NCBI RefSeq assembly: GCF_027942865.1
Contig: NC_134509.1
Span: forward strand, 24,176,697 to 24,240,696
DNA length: 64,000 nucleotides
Reading direction: 5' to 3'
From: Odontesthes bonariensis
Lineage: Eukaryota; Chordata; Actinopteri; Atheriniformes; Atherinopsidae
The translations under genes and the position numbers were made by a program. Below, in pieces: positions 47,411 to 59,070 of this stretch. The notes under the pieces were generated by a model. That model had not been told where the DNA came from, searched no databases, and worked only from the letters and a program-made list of their open reading frames with translations. Position 1 is the first letter of the stretch. Each line of letters begins with the position of its first letter.

Positions 47411-48557
47411 ATGATAAATGACAAACTATTGACAAAATATTTGTGTTAAAAAGCTAATAAATAAGACAAAGTGAACTGATATGATACTTTAGTAGCATAG
47501 TGTTGTACGTGCAGTTGTTTACTCTATGAATAGTCTTTAATTGGGCCATGAAGTAATAACTGCTTAATGAAAGAGGGTATTTATGGCAGTTGCTGGGGGA
47601 TCTAGGGAAGTGGAGGCTGTACATTGGCACAGCAGCTGAACTGTGGATGACCGGGGGGAATGACAGAGGGCAGAGAAAACTGTTAAGCATGTCATTATGA
47701 CTGCAGCACCTCCTCTGAGGGAAATTTACATCGGCATATTACAAAAGCAACTGGACATTGTCTGTGCACCTCCCCCCTGGATGAGCACACAGAACGGTGT
47801 GACTGAAAAACAGCTGTTTTGTTTTAACTGCATCCCTGGAGGCCCTCAGTGGTGGAAGATGTTTACCAGGTAAACATGTTTACCACAGTCAGTCATTTGT
47901 TGCTCTTTGTTGCTATTATTAATTAAGAGTATATTGCTAGTCTCAAATGAAGTACTAAGGCACTCAATATTCAAGAAGTATGTATTGTGTTGAAAGACAA
48001 AGTTCAAAACCAAGGTATGGTGTTCTAAGGCAGTGGTTTTCAAGTTTTTTCCTTGGGATGTTATGTATTTGTTTGCCGTTTCAAAAATCGAAAATGAGAA
48101 TTTCTTACACGGTTCAGCTGAATCTTTTGTTATTTCTTTTTTTTTCTTTTTTAGAAAGGTGGTGCAGTCCAAGGACCAAATATAAATACTAACGGAGAAA
48201 ACTACATTTCTATGAAAACAAACTGACAGGCTGTGAAAAGTGGAGGAGATAAAAACACAATACAGACAATATTCTCAAGGAAAACTGCCGTGAGAGGAGT
48301 GATTATCAACTCAAAGTGTGAAAAAGTCCATCAGTGTACAAACACAACTGTCAACCCAAGACCTGGACGAATCTCTATAAAAGATTTCTCTGCCTTTTTC
48401 TCATACTTTATTTGTGTGCAGTGCCTCATCCTCATAAAACTGCATTAAATTACGTACATTCATAAAGTTTTAAAACTAAAATCCACAAACAACTACAACT
48501 GCTTTAACATTTTAGAGGCAGATAGAAAATTAACATAATATTTATCATAACCAGACC

Positions 48558-48645
48558 CAGGGCCGCCGATAGGGGGGGACAAATGGGTATTTTGTCCCGG
48601 GCCCAGGAATGGGGTGGGGGCCCAAAAAAAAAAAAAAAAAAAAGG
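48558..48645. repeat. Possible hAT element end (CAGGGCCGCCGATAG) with poly-A run
   Basis: The sequence resembles CAGGG-type hAT termini and is followed by GGGCCC-rich sequence and an A run (about 48626-48646). No opposite end was found. Confidence 0.35.
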
Positions 48646-51099
48646 AATATGCGCATTAGTCCGCAAATATGTCCAAATGTTTCAGGGACACACGCCAATC
48701 AGGCTGAATTGATTTGAGAATCATCCCCGGTCAGGTGAATGACAGCCAGTGTAACGCGGCTCTGGTTTAAATAAAACAGAAACTTTCTCATATGATTTAA
48801 GAATAGACTTGCAGGATGTTTATTGAATTAAAATGCAAACTGATCAGATCAATTCATTGTTCATTGACAAGACAGTGATATTAATCAGCTTCTTTTGTAT
48901 TCATATTGTCTGCTTAAGATGGTGGGAAAATAACCTAACTGAAAAACACTACTCTTGGATAAGAATGGCATCTCTATCCTGTTGTCCTTTGCTCTTTTAT
49001 TTTCCTCTTACCCCCCATCAGTTGAGGCGGATAATTGTCCTCCAGATGTGGATCTGATCCTGTTAAAGAGGGTTTTTTTCCTTCCTAGTGCTTGCATACT
49101 TTCTTTATGTAGAGTGCTCTGACGTGCCATTTAGCTCTGAACTATAACTATATGAGTACAACTGAACTGAACCGAATTGGACTGAGAAGTTTAAATGGAC
49201 GTGATACCACAGGAAAGTTACTTTTGAAATAAAACAAGGAGCACAAGAAATAAACACAACTCTACGTTGTTCAGCTGCTTGACAGATTATGTTTAACATA
49301 ACCTAGCAGAACAATCTTGCAATATGTTGCCAATTTTGTCAACTATTCCTGTATTTCTGCAAGTGAAGCCTAAATATAACATTAATAAAAGAATTCAGTA
49401 ATGAAAGATGACATCTGTATATGCCCTCCGCTCCCACAACCCGACAAAAACTCTCATATTCATCTCTCACTTAAACTTACATGTCCTTTCCAGACCCTCC
49501 TCCTCTCTCTGCTTTTACAGTCCCCTCCTTTACTCCCCCTCTCTTCCTGTAGTCCTACAATAACACAGACAGAGGCCTCAATAAGTGCTGTTTTCCTGAC
49601 TAGAGGACCCTCCCCATAACCAAACAGGAGCCAAGCTCATTTTACCTTCACCCTGCCCAGACTGGTCCGGTCCAAGCCAGACAAATACAAAAAACAGCAA
49701 TAGATACATTATGAACAACTGCATCAACAGGCCATCACCATAAGGTCAGCTGTGTGGTGCAGATCTTATCTGCAGGATTCACAGTTTGATGAACAAGTGA
49801 TTCGATCAGAATTAAACAAGACAGGTTTATTTCTATTGTATGTAATAATATGAATAAGAAAAATGTAAAAGTTAAAGTTAAAGGCAAGGAAACTTGTTTC
49901 AGAGTGTGAGGGACCAAGCCGGTCAAACATGAGGACACAGAAATAATTTAAGGAAAATGGGTTTATTCCCAAAAATAACAAAACCACAAACAATAGTTTA
50001 CAGGGCCCTTAAAAGAGGTCAAATGAGGAAACTAAATTCAAAGACAAAAATCAAGATTTTAACATAACCTTAAGCTAACAGTTCAAAAACAAACAAAAAA
50101 TGTTGGCCTATCAGACCATGACACACTGAGGAAGAGGGAAGGGAAACATCAACACAAATTTAACTAACGAAAGTAAATAAACACAGTTTGCTCAAGAATC
50201 AACTTAAATACCTAATAACTAAACCAAGTTAACAAAATAAACAAATCACAAAAGCAAAAAGAACTAATGCAGAAATTAAAAGACTCCATAGTCTTCCCCC
50301 CTCTGGTTGGTATCACCCAATCAATCTGGGATTGGAGTGCTTCATTTCAGCCCAGTCGAAGCAACTGTGTGGCTGCAGGTGTGGCCATCACACAGCGCAA
50401 CATACAACACATATAAACTTCTGAAACTTCTGAAAAAAAGTCTGCCAGTGATCAGACGTCTTTAATCTCAGGTAAAAAAAAAACAAATAACACAACTTCT
50501 GTGTATATTTTTAACCCAATGACTAGCAAACAAATGTAATTTCCTCTTGTTCCCTCATGGCAACACATCTATAGTTTTCAGTTTACTTTTAAGAACTATT
50601 GGTTGTATTGCCATGAAAAGAAGTACATAAGATAATAAAATCTTCTGGATGGATTGTAGAAAGTATGCTATGACATAGCATTCATATTTCATCCTAAGCA
50701 GTCACAAGGTTTAAACATCCATTCAGAATCAGTCATTCTAGTAATGCTTTGTTTTCTGAGTTATTTTGTCATTTTCATGTGGTACCCAATTTCAATATAG
50801 AAAGAAATTCCAAAAATTCAAGTTCCAAATCATAAAAAACTAATTTTCATTTTTCCAATATTAGTGAGTGCTCAAAGTTTAAAAACGAGTCACCAGACAA
50901 ATTCATGCATATATTTGTGATATCAAACATGTACCTTCTTGACATCAAACTAAACAATAATCTAAAGCCCAGGTGCTGTTTATCTCTTTTGATTTTCACT
51001 TTACTTTCTAGTTACAAGTTATTAAAAGTTCTTGTGATAATTATTGATCTAAATGGAGCTGCCCTTTTTGTTTAATTGAGTGGTGTTTTCATTTGGAAA
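48646..51099. other. No gene recognised
   Basis: AT-rich sequence with only short frames and no family support. Confidence 0.45.
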
Positions 51100-51104
51100 A
51101 TAGT

Positions 51105-51300
51105 AATGTGAACCCACAACATACAGTCAAAGATAACGTAAAAAAAACGTGGAAGATAGCAGTGCTGGATGATTACAGGATCTTTTCCATGGTGAGGAAA
51201 AACCCCTTCATAACAGCCAGCCAGGTGAAGAACACTGTCCAGGAGCTATGCATATCTAAATCCACCATGAAGAGAATACTTCACAAGAGTAATCAGTTGT
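51105..51300 (+). pseudogene. Tc1-like transposase N-terminal fragment
   Basis: DDYRIFSMVRKNPFITASQV followed by LCISKSTMKRILHKS matches the paired-like helix-turn-helix region of Tc1 transposases (DDR..R.V..NPF.TA). The frame ends soon afterwards. The catalytic domain is absent downstream. Confidence 0.7.
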
Positions 51301-51839
51301 TATTCTTACAATGGGTCCTGATCATGGGTTTTGTGTCATGGTTTTTCATTTCAAGTTAAGTCCTGTTTTATTTTGTAAAGTTTTCCCAGTGTTTATACTG
51401 TTGAGTTTTACTTCCTTTCCTGTGTCATACCTGGTTTTCATGACTGATCATCTCACCTGCTGTTCATTTGTGATTTCTCCCTCAGTATATTTACTCCTGG
51501 ATTTTAGTTGCTCCTTGTTGGATCATTCACGTTATATATGTATGTGTGTCTCTGTCAGTTATCAATATCGAATAAAATGATAATTTTTCTCCACACTTAC
51601 TTACTTAATTAATTTACTATGAGGCACCACTGACAAAAGTCAGAAGCTAATAACTAAAACCCAGTATTAGTCTCAAAATATATTGGTCAAAATATATAAA
51701 CAAGCAATGGGAGAAAGACCATTAGTCGATGTGTGTATTGGAGAAGAGAGGAGGACACTGAGACAAAATGGCAGCCATGATCATGTGATGGTGAGGGCAC
51801 AAGATGGCATTCAAATGAATGGGTCGTCCTCAGCCTTCT

Positions 51840-51948
51840 GGAGAGCTTTAAGACCTGACCCAATTATTTGAATCAGGTGTGCTGGAGCAGGGGAACATGG
51901 AAAACATGCAGGGCAGTGTGCCTTGAGGACCAGGGTTGGGAAACACTG
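51840..51948 (-). mobile_element. hAT-type MITE end
   Basis: Read on the minus strand it starts CAGTGTTTCCCAACCCTGG and continues with CTCCAGCACACCTGATTC. The CAGTG terminus is typical of hAT MITEs. The other end and a TSD were not resolved. Confidence 0.5.
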
Positions 51949-53524
51949 ACCTAATACGCCAAGCTTTCACATTGCTCGACGCGGGTCGAAGTGGCAATTT
52001 GGACCCGCTAAGGTAGCGGATAGATATCTTCAGAGGTTGCCATCAATGGTTTAGGATGTTGTTTTTGTAGCTTGGCAGCATCTTGTTGATCAGTTCATGT
52101 GCAGGAGTGGCAGGTAACATAGATGTACGCTCTCATTAGACAGCATGGTCAGGAACTCGCGGCCAACAGTTCAACATTTGGGGTACAAAGATGCTCCTTC
52201 TCAGTGACATGTCCAGGTGAAGCCTGCAATCCTCCCCCATCACTGTTTCCTCTCTGTCTACAGTCTCCGTCTACCCGTACAGTGAGTAGGTGAGTAGTCA
52301 ATTTTTTTAGAGTTGCTCCTGTAGCCATGTCTCAATGAAAAAGATTATATTGACTTTCTGATATTGCTGCTGTGTCCTCATCAGGGTCCAAGCTCGTCCA
52401 TTTTATCAGCCAGTTATCTCACACTTCCCATGATAACCCCCTTTCACCTTTTTCTCCATTTTGTTCCTGATCTGCATCCTAAACATCTCTTCAACTCACC
52501 TTGATTTGTGGTCTTATTCCAGGCATTACTTGGGCTTTGAAAAGCTGCCATGGATATTCATCATAAAAGATGTTGAAAAAATGCCAGCAGAAGTCCTACC
52601 AGAGGCACATTATGCAAACTAGAATACAAATTGCCAAAATAATAATAATGGCTTATTAGCATTTTCATATATATTTATATACATATTATACACATTACTG
52701 GAGTTATTTCTGAACCCCTGGGGCTGTATTCTTATTGTTTTACACACAACACATTTTCCACACAGGAATAACGTTTTCAACCCACAAATATCACTGAATT
52801 GGTGGGAGCTGGTGGGAGAACACAGTTGCATGTTCCAGTGAAGCTGGTGATACACTAGTCTATGCTTTTTTAAAGTCATTCAGCTGCAATCACACGTACA
52901 AGTTTCTTATGTCAACAGTCTTGCTTCTCGTTCTTTTTGGGTGATGTTTTGCATTGCCAGCTCCCTTACTTTGATATGCAAGGGTAGCTTGTGGTGGGAA
53001 GTTGAGAATAGTTAAATATTTTCAAGTGGCATCGAAAAGGAATCAGCTAATCAATTTGTGTCCAATCTTTTGATTGTTACCACAATTCCAAATTTTAGGC
53101 CCACCCACTGTAGAGAGTTGACGCATCGCATCTATGTGAACCTGCCTTATGTCACAAAATGAAGCACTCAGTGTCATTACCATGTGATATGTTAAAGTTC
53201 TCTTTTCTCTTGATAGTTTGGGTCCCCTGCACTAAAATATAAAGTCTTCACTAAATACTATGTCGACGAGTATATAGGAGTATGAGATGTTGATTAATGT
53301 AAACTTGCCATCATAGTGTTTAAATAGCTTTGAAAATAAGTTGTCTGATCAAGGCGTACACGTGCCCCTTGAAAAGATGAGCTGCTTACTAAAGGGAGTA
53401 ATTCTTGAACATTTCCTGCAATTTGTACATGAACACTGAACTTTAAGTTATTATATATATATATATATAAAACTTCTTCTTGAATATGCTTTTTAATTAT
53501 GACTCATAACTTAAACTGTGTGCT
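51949..53524. other. No gene recognised
   Basis: Only short frames. A small TA microsatellite lies at 53453-53468. Confidence 0.45.
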
Positions 53525-54243
53525 TGTAATGATTGGGACGGAGGACCCAGAATTTCTGCCAGACAATAAAAGTGTTAATCAGTTTATTATAAAACAGTTC
53601 TGGACAGGAATCTCCAGCAGCAAGGACAGGAACCACTGAGGACAGAGAAACAGGTTAGTGGCTTATATTGGTTCAGAAAGAGGATCGAGAGTTCTGAAAA
53701 ACTAGCCACTAACCTTTTCGGAGCTCGTTTGGAACTGTGGGCTGAGGTTCCGTTCCTTCTGGGATTGGTTTGGCGAGGACCAAAGGTGAGGTCTAGTTTC
53801 TCCTTTTGATTCAATGGAGGGCAGAACAGAGCTCGGAATCCAGGAGGCAGAAACGGGGTCAGAACCAGGGAGGCAGAGGCAAACGATCCTTTCATGGGAG
53901 TAGGCAGGGAGTAGTAGGCCCCTGAGAGGGGCAAACAAGGTCGGTGTCCAGAACAGAGATGGCCAACGTGGGTGAGGCAGAGCAGGGAAATCCATAGGGC
54001 AGAACGTGGTCAAGAACGAGATCAGTCAGAGAAGGAACGCTGGATATCTACTCACTCGTTGGCTTTCAAAAATCTGGCACTATCTGCCTGCCAGAGAGCT
54101 GAATATAACTGCTAATGAACAGGTGAGCGGCATGACGCTGATTGAGTGTGGAGTAGCAGGGGACAGGTGAAGCAGATGAACTTTATTGCAGACATGGTGA
54201 GCAGGGAAGGGAGACAGCAGGCAGACGGGCCAGAATCATGACA
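53525..54243 (-). mobile_element. LTR-like unit, 719 bp, no clear TSD
   Basis: The ends TGTAATGATT and AATCATGACA are inverted, with TG...CA boundaries. On the minus strand an AATAAA lies near 53580, at the place expected for an LTR read on that strand. The interior is G/C-richer than the surroundings and has no protein domain. The flanking pentamers (GTGCT and GAGCG) do not match. It may be a solo LTR with a decayed duplication, or a different repeat. Confidence 0.4.
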
Positions 54244-54790
54244 GAGCGTCCACATATGATAACTCTAATCTACACCCCTTTTCGTAATATTTAGGGGGGT
54301 TTGCCTTTGCTTTTCTGAACTGTGAAGCCCTTCCAGTCTCTAGTAATAATTATATGGGTCATGCAAATGAACTTGACATAAATTGTCTCAACCTTGATGT
54401 CAAACCCCTCTACTCATCTCTGTTCACTGTAAATTGCCTGAAAAGCTACCCTGATTGCTTCTGATTCGGCAGGGCTGTACTTAATCAGCGCCTGAGGTTC
54501 AAGAGCTCAGGGCTATGTCTCAAAATAAGATGCTCAATTTGAGAGCATCCATAGCACAATCTCACCTGCCAGTCAAAAACAGACTGTCCTCAGATAACAC
54601 TGATAATCATAGTCTTAACACATCATTATAGATAGAAAATCACAACTAGCAAATCACAACTAGGTTCATTTGAAATAATAAACTTTTTCTTTTCAAATAA
54701 AAGAAACATTTTGATCCTACTTTTTATTATGAAAAAAGGAACACATAAAGACACTATGAACATCTGATTTAATGTTGTTTTTTTTACATA

Positions 54791-55160
54791 CAGTACTATG
54801 TAAAAGTCTTGAGCCACCCCTCATTTCTTGATATACTGTCAGGAAAACAGGACACAGCACTAGGTAGAGGGGTTTATTGACAAGGGTGCAAATACAAATG
54901 GAAATACAATATATGAGGTAAAAAGAAAGTCAATATTTGGCATGAGAACCTTTTATTCTTCAACACAGCCTGAACCTTCCCAGACAAGCTAGAAATGTCT
55001 TTAAATAGTCTTCAGGAATAGCTCTCCAGGCTTCTTGAAGGACGTTTAAAGCTCTTTTTTGAATATTGGCTTCTTTTTGTTCTGTTCTCTGTCAAGATGA
55101 TCCCACACTGCTTCAATAATGTTGAGGTCCGGGCTCTGAGGAAGACATATTATAATACCA
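54791..55160 (-). pseudogene. Tc1-like transposon 3' portion
   Basis: An inverted-repeat-like end, CAGTACTATGTAAAAGTCTT, lies at 54791 directly after TA (54789-54790). Minus-strand reading gives QSPDLNIIEAVWDHLDREQN, the last DDE block including the catalytic Glu position. The upstream catalytic parts and the opposite terminus are missing. Confidence 0.75.
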
Positions 55161-55302
55161 CTAATAACAGTAACAACGGGACCAAACACATTTATAGATA
55201 CATACATATACAAGCACGTATGTGAAAATACAGCTTTGCAAAGTCTACCTGTAAGCAAACAAGAGCTTAAGTTAAGGGCAAATAACCAATGACAGAAATC
55301 TT

Positions 55303-56058
55303 CCATCCATCCATCCATCCATCCATCATCTTCCGCTTTTCCGGGGATCGGGTCGCGGGGGCAGCAGCCTAAGCAGAGAAGCCCAGACGTCCCTGTCCCC
55401 GGCCACTTCCTCCAGCTCTTCTGGGGGGGACCCCGAGGCGTTCCCAGGCCAGCCGAGAAACATAGTCTCTCCAACGTGTCCTGGGTCTTCCCCGGGGCCT
55501 CCTCCCAGTGGGACGGGCCCGGAACACCTCACCAGGGAGGCGTCCAGGAGGCATTCTCACCAGATGCCCGAGCCACCTCATCTGACTCCTCTCGATGCGG
55601 AGGAGCAGCGGTTCTACTCCGAGCCCCTCCCGGATGACCGAGCTTCTCACCCTATCTCTAAGGGAGAGCCCAGACACCCTGCGGAGGAAACTCATTTCGG
55701 CCGCTTGTATTCGCGATCTCGTTCTTTTGGTCACTACCCACAGCTCGTGACCATAGGTGAGGGTAGGAACATAGATTGACCGGTAAATCGAGAGCTTCGC
55801 CTTCTGGCTCAGCTCCTTCTTCACCACAGCGGGCCGGTGCAGAGCCCGCATCACTGCAGACGCCGCACCGATCCGTCTGTCAATCTCCTGTTCCCTTCGT
55901 CCCTCACTCGTGAACAAAACCCCGAGATACTTGATCTCCTCCACTTGGGGAAGGATCTCATTCCCGACCCGGAGAGGGCATTCCACCCTTTTCCGGCTGA
56001 GGACCATGGTCTCAGATTTGGAGGTGCTGATTCTCATCCCAGCCGCTTCACACTCAGC
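55303..56058 (-). mobile_element. Rex3 (RTE) LINE, 5'-truncated, with TSD
   Basis: The minus-strand element ends in a (GATG)n tail (CCAT repeats at 55303-55327). It is flanked by TGACAGAAATCTT (55290-55302) and TGACAGAAAACTT (56059-56071), a 13-bp duplication with one mismatch. A GATG-repeat 3' end and a C-terminal RT frame identify Rex3. Confidence 0.88.
55369..56037 (-). pseudogene. Rex3 reverse transcriptase C-terminal region
   Basis: 222 codons open at the truncated 5' end. KYLGVLFTSEGR, YVPTLTYGHELWVVT and QAAEMSFLRRVSGLSLRDRV are the thumb/C-terminal motifs of fish RTE-type LINEs. The endonuclease and the RT catalytic YADD part are gone with the 5' truncation, so it is inactive although the remaining frame is uninterrupted. 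The Arg/Pro-rich end (RPRGRPRTRWRDYV) is also typical. Confidence 0.88.
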
Positions 56059-57251
56059 TGACAGAAAACTTGCATACTGGAAATGTTTATGAAGAACTTA
56101 ACTTATAGAACACTTTATTAGACATTTGAAACAAACAACAGTTTCAGCTGGTCTGATGGGATAGAAATATTTGGGGCTCTTTTTTGTACAGAGTACCAGA
56201 AGCCTGCAGAGAGAATTAGTGGGACTCGGCCAAGTCAAATACCTAGAAAACACCTCAAACACGTGTCATGAGCTGCTTCAGGAAATTCTGCAGGGAGAAA
56301 GAAAGAGGAAGCAGGGGGAAGGGGCCTTTGGCTCAGAAGCAGGGCTTTCACGTTTGTCCCATTTCTTGTGACAACTGTAGTTTATCCTACAAAATGGGAA
56401 GACGAGGGTGAGGCCAACCCTTTCTCTTTAACAGGGTGTTAAATTTTGCAGCTTTGTAGAAGAACCCAATGTCTAGAATATATGGGCAAGATGTCCTCTG
56501 GCATCTGTGGTAGCAACATTGGACACAGATGGCATCTGTATGAAATCTCGTTCTCGAAAATTAACGTATTAGCAAGCCGTAAGGTCCTCATAGGGAAGAG
56601 GGAGGGAGGGGAAGCAAGGGAGAGAAACAGCACTCAAGAACAACTACTATTGAATTTCCGTTTCCTCTGTTGTTTTTATTTACTTTTACTTATAGTTTCA
56701 CACTCTAGTTATGTTTGGGAATCTAGACAACACAATCTTCTGGTTACTAAAACTGTGTGATTGGGTTTAAGAAAAGATATGGTTCATCAGAGAAGTACAT
56801 GCTGTCACCACTTTGTTGAAAACAGATAGTAAAGGTTTCCCTTTGTGTTACTCAATTAAAGTGTCCAGACAAATTGCCAGCATATTGCATCATTGGAGAT
56901 AGAACAGATTGATGAGGTAGTTTACTCATTTGGTTACAATCTACAATTTCACCACTAGAGGCCACCAAATCCCATATGCAGATCCTTTAAGATTAAAGGG
57001 ATACGAGGTAGTTTAGCGGCAGTATAGCGATCTCTACTGGTCAACCTGAAATTCTACACTGTTGTAAAAATGCCCACCTTTGTATTATACACATCCACTA
57101 ACTAAACATCGTGGCGAATGCTGCCATTGTGTTATTTAGTCAGTGCAGTTAGGTCATCTGATTCACAAGTGTAGACTGCCCACGTAAGATACTATAATCA
57201 GAGATTTTCTAAAGAGAGAACTCAAAATAATATGCTATAATCCTGTTGCTG

Positions 57252-57370
57252 GAGGAAGTGGCCGGGGACAGGGACGTCTGGGTTTCTCTGATCAAGCTGC
57301 TGCCCCCGCGACACGATCCTCGGACAAGCGGAAGATAATGGATGGATGGATGGATGGATGGATGGATGGA
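57252..57370 (+). mobile_element. Short Rex3 3' end with 9-bp TSD, nested in a MITE
   Basis: The insert runs from GAGGAAGTGGCCGGGGACAG to (GGAT)n. The perfect duplication CTGTTGCTG lies at 57243-57251 and 57371-57379. It is the same family as 55303-56058, in opposite orientation. Confidence 0.9.
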
Positions 57371-57769
57371 CTGTTGCTGATCTTGAATGGGATTCTTCCC
57401 TCATCATGGTGTATTCGTGGAGTGATTCTTTTGTATTAGCAGACACTTACAAAAGTTACATCTTAGACAGATGCGCGCAGGCACTACCAACATACACACC
57501 GCAATAAACGCAGACTAGCTCTACACTATTCCGATTACAATCATAATCCGAACAAATTAATCCATTTTCATGTGTAGATAACAATTCTTGTTCGGATCAA
57601 AACGCTATTCTTATTCTAATCAGGTCAGTCCGTGTATTTCTGAAGCTAGGCTACGTCTCAAACTCAGGAGGAATTAGAGCACCATCATCACCTGTCTCTT
57701 TACGATCTAAAACGCAGATCACTATGGTAGATGAACAAGATCACGCTTGGAGAAATTTCACAAAGATGG

Positions 57770-57842
57770 GAAGTGCCAACATCGAACGTTTCATATTCAG
57801 TCTGTGAAAGGCAGAATATGAAACGCTTGGTGTTGGCTCTTC
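57770..57842. repeat. miRNA-precursor-like hairpin within a MITE
   Basis: The 29-nt arms (57770-57798 and 57814-57842) pair at 25 of 29 positions around a 15-nt loop. The size and mismatch pattern resemble a microRNA precursor, but no expression evidence is available. Confidence 0.5.
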
Positions 57843-58099
57843 AACGCAAGCGAACACATAGCCTACAACTACAACTAGCATACAGTACCTAGCTAAGTGC
57901 CGTAAACACAAACGACTCTTCTCGCGCATCACAACACTTCAGAAGTGGGTCGCTCCTGCCAAAGTTACATATGGGATTTTCAGCATACAGACCCCGGTTG
58001 GGAGCGAGACAGGCTTCATTCGCTTACTATTGACTTGTTTAACCTTTAGTAAACTCCTGAAGGCTATAATTTTAGGTGAAAATGCTACCTAGTGCCCCT

Positions 58100-58760
58100 T
58101 TAAAGGGGAACTGCGGTATTTTCAACATTAAGCCTCTTTTCTGAGTCGTCTGCAATGTTTTAGAACCCCCCTCACCGCTTTTTTGATGTTTACTGCTGTC
58201 TCCGGTATTTGCCTAATTTTGATTCTTCTCAACCTGCTTCAGAATGGCAAGTCATGCGCATGTCTGGAAAGGTCCGTAAAAGCACAATAAACGTCCGTTC
58301 TCAAAATAATCAACTCACCGGAGTGGTTACTGGTGTGCACTGGTAATCCATATCAAATTTCGTGGCGAAAAGTTGCTTCTGTCGTGTTTTATTTGGCAGC
58401 TCGTTCATGCTCGCACTATTTTCTTAGCGGTGGCGGAGTAATATCAGCGAACATCCAGCACAAAATGTCAAATAAAACACGACAGAAACTTTTCGCCACG
58501 AAATTTGATATGGATTACCAGTGCACACCAGTAACCACTCCGGTGAGTTGATGATTTTGAAAACGGACGTTTATTGTGCTTTTACGAACCTTTTTGGACA
58601 TGCACATGACTTGCCATTCTGAAGCAGGTTGAGAAGAATCAAAATTAGGCAAATACCGGAGACAGCAGTAAACATCAAAAAAGCGGTGAGGGGGGTTCTA
58701 AAACATTGCAGACGACTCAGAAAAGAGGCTTAATGTTGAAAATACCGCAGTTTCCTTTAA
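58100..58760. mobile_element. Foldback MITE bounded by TTAA, 661 bp
   Basis: Arms of about 290 bp (58100-58395 and about 58468-58760) are near-perfect reverse complements. Ends are TTAAAGGGGAACTGCGG and its inverse, ...CCGCAGTTTCCTTTAA. Size and design match the 523-1185 element although the sequences differ. Confidence 0.85.
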
Positions 58761-58982
58761 GGTATGTGGTGACATCTTATTACATTTTTTGAAAATGAAC
58801 AATTACAAATTTCTGTAGCAAAGTACATATTATTCATTGGATCACTGTAATACATGCAGGACTGTTGCAAGAAATCCTTATGGTTTTATGGAAGTTCAGT
58901 CCAACTTTCAACCCAAAGTAGTTAAAAATGATTTTTGGGTCTTGGTAAAGAATCCCAAACAGGATTAAAAATTTAGCTCAAG

Positions 58983-59070
58983 GCAAGGCAAGGCATCGTT
59001 ATTTATATAGCGCATTTCATACCACAGGCAACTCAATTTGCTTGTGGTATGAAAGGGCCAAACTTAAAAA
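58983..59070 (+). repeat. Fish dispersed repeat fragment with small hairpin
   Basis: AAGGCAAGGCAAGGCATCG, TTATTTATATAGCGCATTTC and an inverted CATACCACAG/CTTGTGGTATG (59018-59052) are reminiscent of a common fish dispersed repeat. The class is not determined. Confidence 0.4.

Larger units (their letters stand above)
56993..58103. mobile_element. TTAA-bounded MITE, 1.1 kb, hosting a Rex3 insertion
   Basis: The left end is TTAAAGGGATACGAGGTAG; the right end inverted reads TTAAAGGGGCACTAGGTAG, with TTAA at 58100-58103 shared with the next element. It contains a 119-bp Rex3 insertion and a 73-nt hairpin near its centre. Confidence 0.65.

Noticed and set aside
51320..51600. Fragment starting TGTCATGGTTTTTC as an LTR
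   Set aside because: No matching second end or target duplication; resemblance to the TGTCATGATT motif alone is too weak.
53702..54013. 103-codon minus-strand frame as a protein
   Set aside because: It lies inside the LTR-like unit and has no domain; the Pro/Ser richness reflects base composition.
55303..55327. CCAT repeats as a CRISPR or functional tandem array
   Set aside because: They are the (GATG)n tail of the Rex3 copy.
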